Assembly: GCA_036555065.1 (NCBI GenBank)
Contig: DATBLZ010000181.1
Coordinates: 1-19,854, forward strand
DNA from: DATBLZ01 sp036555065
Lineage (GTDB): Bacteria > Pseudomonadota > Gammaproteobacteria > Steroidobacterales > Rariloculaceae
Reading direction: 5' to 3'
Length of the DNA stretch: 19,854 nucleotides
In this document: positions 8,211 through 15,471 of the stretch, piece by piece
How the letters are laid out: every line of letters begins with the position of its first letter
Position numbering within the stretch: the stretch's first letter is position 1
Notes under the pieces: model-generated
The model's database searches: none
What the model saw: only the letters and a program-made list of their open reading frames with translations
What the model was told of the DNA's origin: nothing
Program-made: the position numbers and the translations under genes

Positions 8211-9611
8211 GTGCCGACCCGCGCCGAATATGATCTCGTCGTGATCGGCTGCGGTGCCGCGGGGCTCTCTGCGGCCGTCAGTTGCGCGGTTGCGGCAAAG
8301 GAGCAAGGACGTAAAGCCCGCATTGCCGTGCTCGAGCGTGCGTCACGCGAGGGCCGCGGCGGCGCGACCCGGTGGACGAGCGCGTGGTTTCGCATCACCG
8401 AGGATCGACGGCTCGATCCGGCCTTTGTCGGCCTCATGGAGACTCTGTCGAACGGTCTCGCGGATCTCGAGTATTGCCGCACGCTCGCGCGCGAGGTCAC
8501 CGAGACGCTGCGTTTCCTCCAAGCGAACGGTGTGGAGCTCACTTACTTCAAGCAACCGTTCGCGAATCGCAACACGGGCGGCGGGCTCGGCATGCCGGCT
8601 CGCGGGGGTGTGGGCATTGTCGACGGCCTCGCCGCCGTCGTCGAGCGGACGCCGGGTGCTGCGATTCTCTACGACACAGAAGCCGTGCGTTTGAGCCTAT
8701 CGGTCGATGGGCGCGTCGACGGCGTCGTTGCGCGCGGCGCCGACGGACTGCTGCGGACGCTCGCGGCCCGAGCGGTCGTGATCGCGTGCGGTGGGTTCGA
8801 AGGCAATCCGGAGATGTTGACGCAGTACATCGGCGCACGCGCGTGCGACCTGCCGTTGATTGCGCCGACGCTCAAGAACAACCGCGGCGACGGCATCCGC
8901 ATGGCGAAGGAGATCGGCGCCGATACGGCCGGGCAGTTCGACATGTTCCACGGCGAGCCGGTCGACCCGCGCTCGGCAAAGCCCGATGCAGTCGTGTATG
9001 CCTATCCTTTCGGCATCGTCGTCAACGCGCACGCGAAACGCTTTTTCGACGAAGGCCGCGACAGCTTCGACTCGACGTTCGAGGACCTCGGCGTCGAGAT
9101 TTTCCGCAATCAGGACCAGAAGGCGTTCTTCATCGGCGATCAGACGACCCTGTCGATCGAGCCCGTGCAAGCGATCATCCTGACCGATCAGCCGGCGATC
9201 GAAGCGCCGAGCCTGCGCGCCTTGGCGCAAGAGCTCGGGCTCGATCCAGCGGCACTCGAGGCTACGGTTGCCGAGTACAACGCGGCCGTCGGTCCCGGTG
9301 AGTTCAACCCGCGCATACGCGACGGCAAAGCAGCGCCGAGCCTCGATCCCCCTAAATCCAACTGGGCGTTTCCGCTCGCGAAGCCGCCGTTCATTGCGTA
9401 CCCGCTGACGTGCGCCGTGACGTTCACGTTCGGTGGCGTCAGGACGGACAGCCAAGCGCGTGTCGTGACGCCCATGGGCGCGCCGATCCCGGGCCTTTAT
9501 GCCGCAGGGGAGGTCACGGGCCTCTACTACCACGCCTATCCGGCCGGTACCTCGGTTCTGCGTGCGGCGACGTTCGGGCGGATCGCCGGGGCGCACGCGG
9601 CTGGGCGTTGA
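8211..9611 (+). CDS. FAD-dependent oxidoreductase, fumarate reductase/tricarballylate dehydrogenase-like flavoprotein
   Basis: 466 residues from GTG 8211, with AGGA ten bases upstream and only 12 bp after the sulfatase stop. The N-terminal Rossmann motif is clear: YDLVVIGCGAAGLSAA with G13-x-G15-x-x-G18, and acidic E42 (VLER) for the FAD ribose. The second FAD region is ARAVVIACGGFEGN (about 188-201). The C-terminal FAD signature is IPGLYAAGEVTGLYYHAYPAG then TSVLRAATFGRIAGAHA, as in the succinate dehydrogenase/fumarate reductase flavoprotein family, including tricarballylate dehydrogenase and ketosteroid dehydrogenase relatives. These add or remove hydrogen across a C-C bond next to a carbonyl or carboxylate. 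No signal peptide is seen, so it should work in the cytoplasm. Context suggests it acts on the compound freed by the sulfatase; the substrate is not readable from sequence. Confidence 0.88.
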   Translation: MPTRAEYDLVVIGCGAAGLSAAVSCAVAAKEQGRKARIAVLERASREGRGGATRWTSAWFRITEDRRLDPAFVGLMETLSNGLADLEYCRTLAREVTETLRFLQANGVELTYFKQPFANRNTGGGLGMPARGGVGIVDGLAAVVERTPGAAILYDTEAVRLSLSVDGRVDGVVARGADGLLRTLAARAVVIACGGFEGNPEMLTQYIGARACDLPLIAPTLKNNRGDGIRMAKEIGADTAGQFDMFHGEPVDPRSAKPDAVVYAYPFGIVVNAHAKRFFDEGRDSFDSTFEDLGVEIFRNQDQKAFFIGDQTTLSIEPVQAIILTDQPAIEAPSLRALAQELGLDPAALEATVAEYNAAVGPGEFNPRIRDGKAAPSLDPPKSNWAFPLAKPPFIAYPLTCAVTFTFGGVRTDSQARVVTPMGAPIPGLYAAGEVTGLYYHAYPAGTSVLRAATFGRIAGAHAAGR

Positions 9612-9634
9612 GGCTGTGAACCCCCGGGGACCCC

Positions 9635-9650
9635 TGTTTCCGCGGAAACA
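9635..9650. promoter_or_regulatory. Perfect 16-bp palindrome upstream of the PQQ dehydrogenase gene
   Basis: TGTTTCCGCGGAAACA equals its own reverse complement over all 16 bases. It lies 23 bp after the flavoprotein stop and 4 bp before a second palindrome. There is no T-run and no loop, so it is a poor terminator and a better candidate protein-binding site. GC-only palindromes (CCCCGGGG at 9622-9629) lie just upstream. Confidence 0.5.
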
Positions 9651-9654
9651 ATGC

Positions 9655-9671
9655 TGCACCATCGTGGTGCA
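9655..9671. promoter_or_regulatory. 17-bp dyad resembling an NtrC-type operator
   Basis: TGCACCATCGTGGTGCA has perfect 7-bp arms around a 3-bp centre. The shape TGCACC-N5-GGTGCA is the classical enterobacterial NtrC enhancer consensus. It ends 10 bp before an extended -10-like sequence TGCTATCCT (9681-9689) and 54 bp before ATG 9726, so it covers a likely -35 region. I find no GG-N10-GC sigma-54 promoter downstream, so another dimeric regulator is equally possible. Confidence 0.5.
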
Positions 9672-9725
9672 AAATCCCTCTGCTATCCTTGACGTGCCGA
9701 TAAGAACAACCAAGGCCGTCTGCCC

Positions 9726-11708
9726 ATGATCAAGACGTTGCTGCCGATCGCACCGACTTTGGCCGTGCTCATCGTGGGATGCACGCCGTCCACGGGTCCG
9801 TCACCGGGCGAGCAGGCCGGCGAAGCGACCTTGGGCGCGGCCGCGACGAGTACGCCACCTCGCGAGCACGTGTTCGTCGAATGGCCGCACTACGGCGGCA
9901 ACCTCGCGTCACAGCGTTACTCGCCGCTCGCGCAGATCGATCGCGACAACGTTGCGAGCCTGCGCGTCGAATGGCGCTACGCGACCGGCAATTTCGGTCC
10001 GCGGCCGGAGCAGAAAATGGAATCGACGCCGCTCATGATCGACGGCGTGCTCTATACGACGGTCGGCATGACGCGCAACGTCGTCGCGATCGATGCCGTG
10101 ACCGGCGAGACGCTTTGGCTTTGGCGGCCGAACGACGGCGAGCGTTTCGACCGCGCACCGCGCAAGAGCTCGGGACGCGGGTTGTCGTACTGGACCGACG
10201 GCGCCGGCGATGAGCGGCTGCTCGTCGTGACGCCGGGGTTCTATTTGGTCGCGCTCGATCCCAGCACGGGACGGCAAGTGCCGGGGTTCGGTGAGAACGG
10301 CATCGTCGATCTCATGCTCGGCATCCGCGGCGAGGTCAACGACCAATCGAGCATCGGCAATACTTCGCCGGCCGTGATCATCGGCGACACGGTCATCGTC
10401 GGCCCCGCGCACGAAGTCGCGATGCGCCCGCCGTCCAAAGCGAACCTCAAAGGCGATGTCCGCGGCTACGACGTTCGCAGCGGCCGGCGCTTGTGGACCT
10501 TCCACACGATCCCCGAGGCCGGCGAGGCCGGGCACGAAACCTGGCTCGATGGCTCCGCCGAGTACACGGGCAATGCCGGCGTCTGGGCGCGCATGTCCGC
10601 GGACGAGGAGCTCGGCCTCGTGTATCTGCCTATCGAAGCGCCGCTTAGCGACTTGTACGGCGGCGAGCGGCCCGGCGACAACCTCTACGGCAACAGTCTC
10701 GTATGTCTCGACGCACGCACGGGCGAGATCGTCTGGCACTACCAGCTCATTCATCACGACATTTGGGATTGGGACAACCCGACTGCGCCGATCCTCATGG
10801 ACATCGTCGTCGACGGGCGGCCGATCAAAGCCGTTGCACAGATCACGAAGCAGGCATGGGTTTACACGTTCGATCGCGTAACGGGCGAGCCCGTGTGGCC
10901 GATCGAGGAGCGGCCCGTGCCCGAGTCCGACGTGCCCGGTGAGCGGACCGCGCCGACGCAGCCGTTCCCGACGCGCCCCGCGGCGTTCGACCGGCAGGGC
11001 TTCGGCCCTGAAGACGTCATCGACTTCACGCCGGCGCTACGCGCGGCCGCACTCGAGGGCCTGAAGACTTTTCGCACGGGCCCGATGTACACGCCGCCGT
11101 CGTTAGGTAACGCGCCCGACGGCACGCGCGGGCTTTTGTCTGTGCCGAGCCCGGTCGGCGGCGCGAACTGGGAAGGCGGCGCGTTCGATCCCGAGACGAA
11201 CATGCTCTATGTCGGCTCGTTCACGAATCCCGCGGTTTTTGCGTTGACGAGCCAACCCGACTTCACCGATGTGCGGTACATCGCGGGCGGTGGCGCGGAG
11301 CTGCCGTGGCTCGAGGGCCTGCCGATCGTGAAGCCGCCTTGGGGACGCATCACCGCGATCGACATGAATACGGGCGAGCATGCGTGGATGATTCCGAACG
11401 GCCCGACACCGGAGGAGATCACGAACAATCCGGCGCTCGCGGGCGTTACGCTTCCGCGGACCGGTCGCATGACGCGCCCGATGCTGCTCGCGACGAAGAC
11501 GCTGCTGTTCGGCACCGACGGCTGGGGCGGCACGCCGGTGCTTCGCGCCTACGACAAAGCGACGGGCGAGGAGATCGGTGCGATCGAGTTGCCCGGACCC
11601 TCGGGCGGCCTGCCGATGAGCTATGCCGTCGATGGGCGCCAGTTCATCGCGATCTCGGTCGCGGGTGAGCACGGCGCCGAGCTCGTCGCCCTCGCGCTGC
11701 CGGACTGA
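9726..11708 (+). CDS. PQQ-dependent dehydrogenase (quinoprotein beta-propeller), lipoprotein
   Basis: 660 residues. A lipoprotein signal ends in the lipobox LIVGC (C19), followed by a flexible Ser/Thr/Pro/Ala stretch to about 45. The mature protein opens with the quinoprotein signature YGGNLASQRYSPLAQIDRDN and shows propeller-blade repeats ending in Ala/Leu-x-D-x-x-TG-x-x-x-W (VVAIDAVTGETLWLW at 119-133, LVCLDARTGEIVWHY at 325-339, ITAIDMNTGEHAWMI). HHDIWDWD (343-350) holds the likely catalytic aspartate, and K375 (ITKQAWVYTFDRVTG) matches the PQQ-contacting lysine of glucose dehydrogenase. There is no CxxCH haem motif and no adjacent-cysteine ring, so it resembles the glucose/quinate branch rather than quinohaemoprotein alcohol dehydrogenases. 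It lacks the glucose enzyme's membrane helices and is lipid-anchored instead. Substrate is probably an alcohol or sugar-like compound; PQQ synthesis genes are not in the window. Confidence 0.92.
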   Translation: MIKTLLPIAPTLAVLIVGCTPSTGPSPGEQAGEATLGAAATSTPPREHVFVEWPHYGGNLASQRYSPLAQIDRDNVASLRVEWRYATGNFGPRPEQKMESTPLMIDGVLYTTVGMTRNVVAIDAVTGETLWLWRPNDGERFDRAPRKSSGRGLSYWTDGAGDERLLVVTPGFYLVALDPSTGRQVPGFGENGIVDLMLGIRGEVNDQSSIGNTSPAVIIGDTVIVGPAHEVAMRPPSKANLKGDVRGYDVRSGRRLWTFHTIPEAGEAGHETWLDGSAEYTGNAGVWARMSADEELGLVYLPIEAPLSDLYGGERPGDNLYGNSLVCLDARTGEIVWHYQLIHHDIWDWDNPTAPILMDIVVDGRPIKAVAQITKQAWVYTFDRVTGEPVWPIEERPVPESDVPGERTAPTQPFPTRPAAFDRQGFGPEDVIDFTPALRAAALEGLKTFRTGPMYTPPSLGNAPDGTRGLLSVPSPVGGANWEGGAFDPETNMLYVGSFTNPAVFALTSQPDFTDVRYIAGGGAELPWLEGLPIVKPPWGRITAIDMNTGEHAWMIPNGPTPEEITNNPALAGVTLPRTGRMTRPMLLATKTLLFGTDGWGGTPVLRAYDKATGEEIGAIELPGPSGGLPMSYAVDGRQFIAISVAGEHGAELVALALPD

Positions 11709-11787
11709 GCCTGCCTGCAGCGACGCGAGGTCCCACCAGCCAATGCAATGCCGAGCTCTCTCTCGGCGGCGGCTAATTCCCGAAGAG

Positions 11788-11822
11788 CTATCGATAGTTA
11801 TCTACGGTTTATTAACTGTTAA
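11788..11822. promoter_or_regulatory. AT-rich putative control region with two palindromes upstream of the membrane regulator gene
   Basis: This is the most AT-rich stretch of the 143-bp gap 11709-11851. It holds the 10-bp palindrome CTATCGATAG (11788-11797) and TTAACTGTTAA (11812-11822), with an extra AGTTA/TAACT inverted match between them. Nearer the PQQ gene, GCCGAG (11750-11755) and CTCGGC (11762-11767) form a weak hairpin without a T-run. I cannot name a convincing -35/-10 pair, but the composition suggests the promoter of the gene at 11852. Confidence 0.4.
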
Positions 11823-11851
11823 TGCTAGCCTAATAGGGAGGGATCAAGGGA

Positions 11852-13135
11852 TTGAACAGCAGTAGCGACAACGAGGCGATTCGCGCCCAGGCGGCGAAGA
11901 TCGTCGCGAGCGGCGTGCTCGGGCGCTCGCGGTTCTATGCGAGCTTGCTCGATTACTTGGTGACCTGCACGGTCGAAGGCCGCGCGCCGAAAGAAATCGA
12001 AATCGCGGCCGATGTCTTCGGCCGCAAGGGCGACTTCGACCCGAGCCAGGACTCGATGGTGCGCGTGTACGCGCACAATCTGCGGCAGAAGCTGCAACAG
12101 TTCTACGCTTCGGCCGGCAGCGATGAGCCGCGGCAGCTCGCGGTGCCGCGCGGGGAATACCGTTTAGCGCTCGTCAACGCGGCCGAGGAAGAATCCCCGG
12201 TCTCGATGCCGGCGGCAGCGGCGCAGCGCTTTCGGCCCGCATGGCTGATCGCGGTGGTTCTACTCTTAGGTGTGGGTATCGCCGCAGGCATGGCGATCGA
12301 GGGCCGGCTGCAGGGGCCGGCGCAGAGCGCCAACCCCTACGATGGGATCGCCGCATCGCCGCTCTGGAAGCCGCTGCTCGACGATGATCTCCCGATCCTC
12401 ATCGTCGTCGGCGACTACTTCATCTTCGGCGAGCTCGACTCCACCGGCAACATCGAACGGCTCGTCCGGGAATTCACGATCAACTCGAGCAAGGACCTTG
12501 CCGATCTATTGATGTACGACCCCGAGGCTGCGGAGCGGTACATGGACCTCGACCTCACGTATCTACCGCGCGGCGCCGCGTCCGCATTGCGCGACTTGTT
12601 GCGCGTGCTTTATAGGTCGGACAAGACCGTGCGGGTCATCTCGATGTCCGAGCTCAACGTCGCCGACGTCAAGACGAGCCATATCGTCTATGTCGGCTAT
12701 ATAAGCGGGCTCGACAAGCTGCTCGATTTCGTCTTCGCGTCATCGCAGCTCGCTGTCGGCGAGACGTTCGATGAGCTCATCGTGCGCGACAACAACGTAG
12801 CGTATACGAGCGAGGCAGGGATTCCCTCGGAGCACGGCAACTATCGGGACTACGGGCTTTTTTCGACGTTCCCGGGCCCGGGCGGCAACCAGCTCTTCAT
12901 CGTGGCCGGCATGCGCGATCCGGGCCTCATGCAAACCGCTCAAGAGCTCAGTGAGCCCATGCACTTGAGCGTCGTGGAGCAGGCCGCCGCCGCGCGGAGC
13001 CCCGGTGGTCCTCCGGCAGTCGAGCTGCTCTTCGAGGTCACGGGCAACGATCGCACGAATCTCGACGCGATGATCGTGCATTCATCGGCGCTCGACTACG
13101 GCAAGATCTGGGGCGGCGAGCTCTTGCTGCCCTGA
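11852..13135 (+). CDS. Single-pass membrane protein with a putative N-terminal DNA-binding domain, function unknown
   Basis: 427 residues from TTG 11852; GGGAGGG 10-16 bases upstream is the only good ribosome binding site. Residues 8-108 resemble an N-terminal module found on many acidobacterial and proteobacterial membrane or TPR proteins: RFYASLLDYLVTCTVEGR then KEIEIAADVFGRKGDFDPSQ, then DSMVRVYAHNLRQKLQQFYA and PRGEYRLAL, ending in a beta hairpin like a winged helix. A basic/Ala linker leads to one membrane helix (131-148, WLIAVVLLLGVGIAAGMA). The rest, about 250 residues, should be periplasmic, with PILIVVGDYFIFGELD (181-196) and a GYISGLDKLLDF segment; I do not recognise it. By analogy with CadC/ToxR it could sense a periplasmic signal and regulate neighbouring genes, but that is inference. 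It lies next to the PQQ dehydrogenase gene and 12 bp from the convergent CtlX-like gene. Confidence 0.7.
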   Translation: MNSSSDNEAIRAQAAKIVASGVLGRSRFYASLLDYLVTCTVEGRAPKEIEIAADVFGRKGDFDPSQDSMVRVYAHNLRQKLQQFYASAGSDEPRQLAVPRGEYRLALVNAAEEESPVSMPAAAAQRFRPAWLIAVVLLLGVGIAAGMAIEGRLQGPAQSANPYDGIAASPLWKPLLDDDLPILIVVGDYFIFGELDSTGNIERLVREFTINSSKDLADLLMYDPEAAERYMDLDLTYLPRGAASALRDLLRVLYRSDKTVRVISMSELNVADVKTSHIVYVGYISGLDKLLDFVFASSQLAVGETFDELIVRDNNVAYTSEAGIPSEHGNYRDYGLFSTFPGPGGNQLFIVAGMRDPGLMQTAQELSEPMHLSVVEQAAAARSPGGPPAVELLFEVTGNDRTNLDAMIVHSSALDYGKIWGGELLLP

Positions 13136-13147
13136 TGACTGCGGCGC

Positions 13148-14122
13148 TCACGCGGAGCGCGGCTTCTTTTCGAGGAAGATCTCGGCCAGTAGGCAACGCA
13201 CGCTGCCTCCGCCGTAGGTCTCGATTGCGTTGAGGCTGCTCGTCACGAGCTTCCCGTGGCGGCGCAATACGTCCTTTTGCGGCCGCGTCAGAGCCTTCGC
13301 GGCGCGGGTCGACAACACGATGATGTTGCCCTTGGGACTCTTGAGCTCGAGCAGGTTGCCGGCGAACGAATGCATCTGGTCGAACGTGATCTCGATGACG
13401 TCACGGCCCGTCATTTCGAGGCGCTTCAAAACGCGAAAGCGCTCTTCGGTCTCCACGATGGCCTCGAGGCAGACGACGCCGAAGCGCTCGCCGAGCGACA
13501 TCATGGCGTTCGTGTGATAGATCGCGTGCCCGTCGCGGTCGCGCGCGTCGAACGTCACGATCCCGTAGTCGAGCCGCCGCGCGAATTCCTTGAGGGCCTC
13601 GACGTGCGTGCGCGGCGACAGGCACGCGTAGCCGATGCGATTCGCGCGGTCGAGAACGAGACTGCCGGTGCCTTCGAGGAAATGGCCCGCGTCCTCGAGA
13701 TGCGACAGATCGATGATCTGCTCGATGCGATAGCCGTCGCTGCGCTGCTGCAGCTCGTCGATGATGTCGCGGCGCCGCTCAGGCCGCCGGTTCCAGGCCA
13801 TGAGCGGGTAGACCACGACCGTGCCGCTCGCGTGCGTCGTGAGCCAGTTGTTGGGGAACACCTCGTCCGGCAGCGCGGTCGTCGTGCGCCCGGCAAACAC
13901 TTGGACGTCGATCTCGTGCCGCTTGAGCCGCGTGACGAGATGATCGAACTCGAGCATCGCGGTCTTCGCGAGCTGGTCGGCATCGGCTGCGGCATCGCCC
14001 GACTGGAAACGATTGGACGGCCGCGTCACATCGTTTCGGCTGAAGGCCGCGGGCCGGATCATGAGGACGGCCGCGGCGGTCTGCGGCTCGGGTAGCGGCG
14101 GCTGCTTATCGTCGGTAGTCAC
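13148..14122 (-). CDS. ctlX: CtlX-like citrulline/arginine-deiminase-related hydrolase
   Basis: 324 residues. Amidinotransferase-fold (arginine deiminase, DDAH, CtlX) motifs are in order: AAAVLMIRPAAF (17-28), VFPNNWLTTH (88-97), LEDAGHFLEGTGSLVLDR (142-159), YHTNAMMSLGERFGVVCLE (202-220) with catalytic H203, and the C-terminal ETYGGGSVRCLLAEIF with nucleophile C310. FPNNW and the GGGSVRC ending are characteristic of the CtlX group, whose Francisella member hydrolyses citrulline to ornithine. Other guanidino or ureido substrates are possible. It follows the aminotransferase gene on the same strand, with a REP element in the 43-bp gap, and converges on the putative regulator gene with 12 bp between. 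The family is clear; the exact substrate is inferred. Confidence 0.85.
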   Translation of the reverse strand: MTTDDKQPPLPEPQTAAAVLMIRPAAFSRNDVTRPSNRFQSGDAAADADQLAKTAMLEFDHLVTRLKRHEIDVQVFAGRTTTALPDEVFPNNWLTTHASGTVVVYPLMAWNRRPERRRDIIDELQQRSDGYRIEQIIDLSHLEDAGHFLEGTGSLVLDRANRIGYACLSPRTHVEALKEFARRLDYGIVTFDARDRDGHAIYHTNAMMSLGERFGVVCLEAIVETEERFRVLKRLEMTGRDVIEITFDQMHSFAGNLLELKSPKGNIIVLSTRAAKALTRPQKDVLRRHGKLVTSSLNAIETYGGGSVRCLLAEIFLEKKPRSA

Positions 14123-14140
14123 AGCGACCGATTCTAACTT

Positions 14141-14162
14141 GTGGGAGCGGCTTCAGCCGCGA
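14141..14162 (+). repeat. REP-type palindromic element between the aminotransferase and CtlX-like genes
   Basis: Begins GTGGGAGCGGCTTCAGCCGC and continues GA, identical to the copy at 5159 over all 22 bases. It lies 3 bp beyond the stop of the minus-strand aminotransferase gene and 18 bp before the CtlX-like start. A hairpin here could reduce or stabilise the two-gene transcript. Confidence 0.9.
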
Positions 14163-14165
14163 CTC

Positions 14166-15338
14166 CTATCTCAACGTGGCCGCGAGGTCGTCGAGCGCGG
14201 CTTGCGTGCCGCCCGGCCGGTGCGGGATGCCCGCGAGCCCGAGACCCATCTCCACACCCGCGAGCGTGCCCGCGAGCATGAGATCGTTGAAGTGGCCCAA
14301 GTGGCCGATGCGAAATACCTTGCGCGCGAGCTTGCCGAGCCCCGTGCCGAGCGACATGTCGAACCGCTCGAGGATCACGGCGCGCAAGTGATCGGCATCG
14401 TGCCCCTCGGGCACGAGCACGGCCGTGAGCGAGTTGCTGTGCTCGTCGGAATTCAAGCACAAGACCTCGAGCCCCCACGCCTCGACGGCGCTGCGCGTCG
14501 CGGCGCCGTGCCGAGCGTGACGCGCGAACACGCGCTCGAGGCCCTCCTCGTGCAGCATCGCGATCGACTCAACGAGCCCATAGAGCAAGTTCGTTGCCGG
14601 CGTGTAGGGGAAAAAGCCGCTCTTGTTCGCGGCGAGCATGTCTTTCCAGTTCCAATAGGCGTTCGGAAGCCGGGCGCGTTCGTGCGCCGCGAGCGCCTTT
14701 TTCGATACGGCATTGAACGCGAGCCCCGGGGGCAGCATGAGTCCTTTCTGCGAACCGGCGACCGTCACGTCGACGCCCCATTCGTCCATGCGGTAGTCGA
14801 TCGAGGCGAGCGACGAGATCGTGTCGACGATGAGCAGGGCGGGGTGACGCGCGGCATCGAGCGCGCGGCGCACGGGCGGAAGGCGGCTCGTGACACCCGT
14901 CGAGGTCTCGTTATGAACGACGCAGACGGCCTTGATCGCGTGCGCCTTGTCGTCGCGGAGCCGTGCCTCGATCGCGGCCGCATCGGCGCCGTGCCGCCAG
15001 TCCGTTGCGATGACTTCGGGCACGACGCCGAAACGAATGGCGAGTTGCTGCCACAACACCGCGAACTGTCCCGTCTCGCACATGAGGACCTTGTCGCCCG
15101 GCGAGAGCGAATTCACGAGCGCGGCTTCCCACGCGCCCGTGCCCGACGATGGATAGATGATTACGGGATGCTCGGTCTTGAAGATTGTGCGCAGCTCAGC
15201 GAGCACGCGCCGGCCGAGCGCGGCGAACTCGGGCCCTCGGTGATCGATCGTGGGGCGTGCGATCGCGCGCAAGACTCGGTCCGGCACGTTCGTCGGACCG
15301 GGAATCTGCAGGAAGTGTCGGCCACTGGCGTGCGCCAT
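14166..15338 (-). CDS. Class V aminotransferase, alanine/serine-glyoxylate aminotransferase-like
   Basis: 390 residues from ATG 15338. The frame stays open upstream to 15536, but family members begin near GRHFLQIPGPTNVPDRVLRA, and the extension would run through the promoter and start of the receptor gene at 15472. Family features: PGPTNVP (13-19), SSGTGAWEAALVNSL (64-78) for PLP phosphate binding, HNETSTGV (142-149), D172 (LLIVDTISSLAS) contacting the pyridine nitrogen, and K198 (VAGSQKGLMLPPGLAF), the Schiff-base lysine. The C-terminal arginine region FRIGHLGHFND matches serine-glyoxylate aminotransferases. It should move an amino group from serine or alanine to glyoxylate, using cytoplasmic PLP chemistry. 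It probably shares a transcript with the CtlX-like gene downstream. Confidence 0.92.
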   Translation of the reverse strand: MAHASGRHFLQIPGPTNVPDRVLRAIARPTIDHRGPEFAALGRRVLAELRTIFKTEHPVIIYPSSGTGAWEAALVNSLSPGDKVLMCETGQFAVLWQQLAIRFGVVPEVIATDWRHGADAAAIEARLRDDKAHAIKAVCVVHNETSTGVTSRLPPVRRALDAARHPALLIVDTISSLASIDYRMDEWGVDVTVAGSQKGLMLPPGLAFNAVSKKALAAHERARLPNAYWNWKDMLAANKSGFFPYTPATNLLYGLVESIAMLHEEGLERVFARHARHGAATRSAVEAWGLEVLCLNSDEHSNSLTAVLVPEGHDADHLRAVILERFDMSLGTGLGKLARKVFRIGHLGHFNDLMLAGTLAGVEMGLGLAGIPHRPGGTQAALDDLAATLR

Positions 15339-15471
15339 ATCACGCGTCCGAAAAACCCGGTGGTCATACTGCTCGCAGTTGCAATAGTAGGACAAGTGAT
15401 CGCGACTTGATTTCTTCGCGCCGCGGGTTGATAGTTCGGCCACAACTCCAAGAGCTTCAGGGGAGAGCCTC
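15339..15471. promoter_or_regulatory. Divergent intergenic region between aminotransferase and TonB receptor genes
   Basis: These 133 bp must hold promoters for both directions. I see GGGGAGAG as a strong ribosome binding site just before ATG 15472 and a small inverted repeat ACTGC-TC-GCAGT at 15368-15379. No -35/-10 pair is good enough to call. The inverted repeat is short and may be chance. Confidence 0.4.

Noticed and set aside
8697..9713. A 338-codon open frame on the minus strand
   Set aside because: It is antisense to the FAD-dependent oxidoreductase. The plus-strand frame has complete FAD motifs; this one has none.
9672..9725. A sigma-54 promoter to go with the NtrC-like dyad
   Set aside because: No GG-N10-GC (-24/-12) arrangement is present between the dyad and ATG 9726.
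11750..11767. GCCGAG/CTCGGC hairpin as terminator of the PQQ dehydrogenase gene
   Set aside because: The stem is only 6 bp and no T-run follows, so it is too weak to call.
14013..15410. A 465-codon open frame on the plus strand
   Set aside because: It lies antisense to the CtlX-like and aminotransferase genes, which have clear catalytic motifs. Its product is Arg/Glu/His-rich with no recognisable domain, as expected for a GC-rich shadow frame.
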